A stretch of DNA of 31,100 nucleotides from a virus. The DNA lies in the IMG/VR virus record IMGVR_UViG_3300020192_000057, positions 1 through 31,100 of that record, one strand, 5' to 3'. Numbering within the stretch: position 1 is the first letter of the stretch; each line of letters starts with the position of its first letter. The notes beneath the pieces are model-generated. The model saw nothing but the letters and a program-made list of their open reading frames with translations. It was not told the origin of the DNA and did not search any database. Positions 29,610 to 31,100 of the stretch are shown here, piece after piece. The position numbers were made by a program, and so were the translations under genes.

Positions 29610-30356
29610 TCAGCGGCTGGCGTGCGGAAGGTAGCTCTCGCGTGACCGACGGCTCGGAAGCTTGCCGCGGTGCGAAACCGCAATCTCGGGCTCGATGCCA
29701 CTCTCAATCCGCATCCACGCCGTCGTCACGCCCACTCCGAAGTGCCGCGCCGCTACCGCCAGCGAGTCGAAGTAGACGCCGTCCACGGTCACCGAACGGT
29801 TCGTCCGCTTGTTCTCGCCACCCTGCTGCTCGGCGGTCGCCCATCGGCAATTCGATGGCTCGTAGTGGCCGTCTGGGTCCTTGCGGTCGATGCTTTGCAT
29901 CGACCTTGGACGCGGCCCCATGTCGGCAAGGAACGCTTCAAACGAAGTGTCCCAACGCTCACAGACGTGTATTCCGCGGCCGCCCCAGTTGGCGTAGTCC
30001 TTGGACTTCGGGGACTGACAGCGCCTCTTCATGCCCAGCCAAGTCAAGTACTCGACGCTCTTTGCGCCGCGCCGCCTGTGGCCGTGACGCGTGACCGTCG
30101 CGGCGCGCTTCTCGATAAAAGCCTTGTCGGCGCCGAGGTGGCGGCTCCATTCCGCAGCCAAGCAGCCACAGGACCGGGTGTCGCCCTTGCGCAGGTTTGC
30201 GCTGATGGCGACGAACTCGGTGCCGCAGTCACACAGGCAGTGCCAGTCCGATCCGCCGGACAAGCCGGGCCTTGGCTTGGCCTTCCGAAGCACGACGCAG
30301 CGGCCGAAGCGCTGCCCTGCGATGTCGATCAATTTCATGCGTCTATTTTCGACCAT
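29610..30356 (-). CDS. HNH-type endonuclease-like protein, antisense in the lysis region
   Basis: This 248-residue protein is the only minus-strand gene. The N-terminus has a Cys cluster (CLCDC at 40-44 and CGC at 63-65), a likely zinc site, preceded by a G-x-RFGR segment. The centre has the phage homing-endonuclease pattern: H91-G, a 'YLTWLGMKRRC' helix, GGRGIHVC-RW (125-135), 'SFEAFLADMG', SIDRKD (155-160) and NCRWAT (169-174). The C-terminus (about 190-225) is a NUMOD/AP2-like DNA-binding helix set. The start at 30356 has GAGG five bases upstream on that strand. It sits between holin and muramidase and looks like a selfish, laterally gained gene. Confidence 0.85.
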   Translation of the reverse strand: MVENRRMKLIDIAGQRFGRCVVLRKAKPRPGLSGGSDWHCLCDCGTEFVAISANLRKGDTRSCGCLAAEWSRHLGADKAFIEKRAATVTRHGHRRRGAKSVEYLTWLGMKRRCQSPKSKDYANWGGRGIHVCERWDTSFEAFLADMGPRPRSMQSIDRKDPDGHYEPSNCRWATAEQQGGENKRTNRSVTVDGVYFDSLAVAARHFGVGVTTAWMRIESGIEPEIAVSHRGKLPSRRSRESYLPHASR

Positions 30357-30395
30357 GCCACCTCAACCAGCAACCGTTCCACATCGAGACCCGCT

Positions 30396-30863
30396 ATGAA
30401 CTTCGACACCTCTTTCGAGAAGCTCATCGGCCACGAGGGCGGCTACGTCAACCACCCGGCCGACCCGGGCGGCGAGACCAAGTACGGCATCACGAAGCGC
30501 ACCTATCCGGGCGAGGACATCCGGGGCATGACACTGGCCCGCGCCAAGGAGATCTACCGGCGCGACTTCTGGGGACCGGCCGGCTGCGATGCTGTGCCGG
30601 AGCCGGTGAAGTTCGACCTCTTCGATGCCGCCGTCAACTCGGGCGTGCGCCAGGCGATCAAGTTCCTGCAAGGCGCGGTCGGCGCCAAGGCGGACGGGCT
30701 GCTCGGCGCCAAAACTTTGCAGGCCGTCAATTCGATGGCGCCCGACCGGGTGCTGATGCGCCTCGGCGCCACGCGCCTTATTTTCATGACGAACCTGGCC
30801 ACCTGGAAAGACTTCGGTAAGGGCTGGGCTCGCCGAGTCGCCGAGAACCAGTTGTCGGCCTGA
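30396..30863 (+). CDS. Endolysin, GH108-type muramidase
   Basis: This 155-residue protein is a GH108-family N-acetylmuramidase that cleaves peptidoglycan at lysis. The N-terminal signature is clear: HEGGYVNHPADPGG (about 13-26), with the catalytic Glu at E14 next to H13, followed by TKYGITKRTY (28-37). Further conserved parts are 'DFWGPAGCD' (about 57-65), 'FDLFDAAVNSGVRQAIKFLQ' and a C-terminal 'GWARRVAENQL'. It has no signal peptide, so export depends on the holin. The ATG at 30396 is preferred; the frame continues upstream only through the antisense endonuclease gene, which would not be a plausible N-terminus. Confidence 0.92.
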   Translation: MNFDTSFEKLIGHEGGYVNHPADPGGETKYGITKRTYPGEDIRGMTLARAKEIYRRDFWGPAGCDAVPEPVKFDLFDAAVNSGVRQAIKFLQGAVGAKADGLLGAKTLQAVNSMAPDRVLMRLGATRLIFMTNLATWKDFGKGWARRVAENQLSA

Positions 30864-30897
30864 CCCCTTCCTCCACCGTCCACGAAAGGGACATCTC

Positions 30898-31100
30898 ATG
30901 CACTACCTGAAACGACCGCAACTCTTTCTCCTGGCCTTCGCGCTCGCGCTGCTCCAGGCTTGCGCCGGGCTGACGCCGGACACGTTCAACAAGAAGCTCG
31001 CCGCCGGCTACGCCACGGTCCAGACCGTGAACGAGAGCGCCGGCTCCCTGCTCACGGCCAACAAGATCAGCAAGAAGGACGCGCAGAACGTCGTCGACAC
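30898..31100 (+). CDS. Phage lipoprotein, cut by the window end
   Basis: The first 67 residues are visible: a basic start (MHYLKR), a hydrophobic signal helix (LLAFALALL) and a lipobox L-Q-A-C with Cys at residue 22, then a helical part that reads KLAAGYATVQTVNESAGSLL. The lipobox predicts outer or inner membrane anchoring after signal-peptidase II cleavage. Similar short lipoproteins often follow phage muramidase genes. It could be a spanin-type or other lysis accessory protein, but the C-terminus is missing and no inner-membrane partner is seen here. Confidence 0.78.
   Translation, partial: MHYLKRPQLFLLAFALALLQACAGLTPDTFNKKLAAGYATVQTVNESAGSLLTANKISKKDAQNVVD

Noticed and set aside
29670-30395. 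Possible N-terminal extension of the muramidase
   Set aside because: The + frame is open there only because it runs antisense to the endonuclease gene; the muramidase has its typical N-terminus at 30396.
1-31100. tRNA genes, attachment sites or lysogeny genes
   Set aside because: I saw no cloverleaf-like sequence with a tRNA 3' end pattern and no integrase or repressor; absence by eye is not proof.

Overview
This window is the late (packaging, head, tail and lysis) region of a tailed double-stranded DNA phage or prophage with a long non-contractile tail. Evidence for this is an HK97-type terminase, protease, capsid and portal set, a lambda-like tail module with a programmed -1 frameshift, a 735-residue tape measure protein and a lambda J-like tip protein. 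No tail-sheath or baseplate-wedge genes are seen. The DNA is GC-rich and densely packed with overlapping stop/start codons. All but one gene lie on the + strand. The GH108-type muramidase, two-helix holin and lipobox lipoprotein point to a Gram-negative host, most likely a high-GC Pseudomonadota; the genus cannot be told. No integrase, repressor, attachment site or host flank is visible, so lysogeny cannot be judged.

Layout: 59-1983 terminase small and large subunits; 1992-3950 a prohead protease fused in frame to the major capsid protein; 4009-5979 two small genes and the portal, which comes after the capsid gene rather than before it; 5972-10844 an unusual run of putative virion-surface genes (two collagen-like proteins, a Gp80-like protein, two diverged paralogues of which one carries an inserted module, a protein with five exact-length 20-residue repeats, and a Trp-rich small protein); 10841-11895 head-tail connector and head-closure genes; 11892-16122 a translationally coupled cassette of seven sugar-transfer and methylation genes set inside the head-tail joining genes; 16110-16993 tail-completion genes; 17057-18218 tail tube and G/G-T chaperones; 18221-20428 tape measure; 20425-27489 distal tail, fibre-like, DUF1833, NlpC/P60 and J-like genes; 27505-28368 a duplicated Gp80-like fibre; 28373-31100 a lysis region (second NlpC/P60 protein, coiled-coil membrane protein, holin, muramidase, lipoprotein) interrupted by an antisense HNH-type endonuclease gene.

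The main point of interest is the pairing of a large, repeat-rich set of probable capsid-decoration proteins (5972-10844) with a seven-gene glycosyltransferase-like and methyltransferase cassette (11892-16122), embedded without its own visible promoter or terminator in the morphogenesis operon. I infer, but cannot show, that the cassette builds or caps a methylated glycan on the virion, perhaps on the collagen-like fibres, or alters the host surface late in infection. Other notable structures are terminator-like hairpins around the capsid and tail-tube genes, one of them inside the fused protease-capsid reading frame, and a canonical GGGAAAC slippery site followed by a perfect 8-bp stem.
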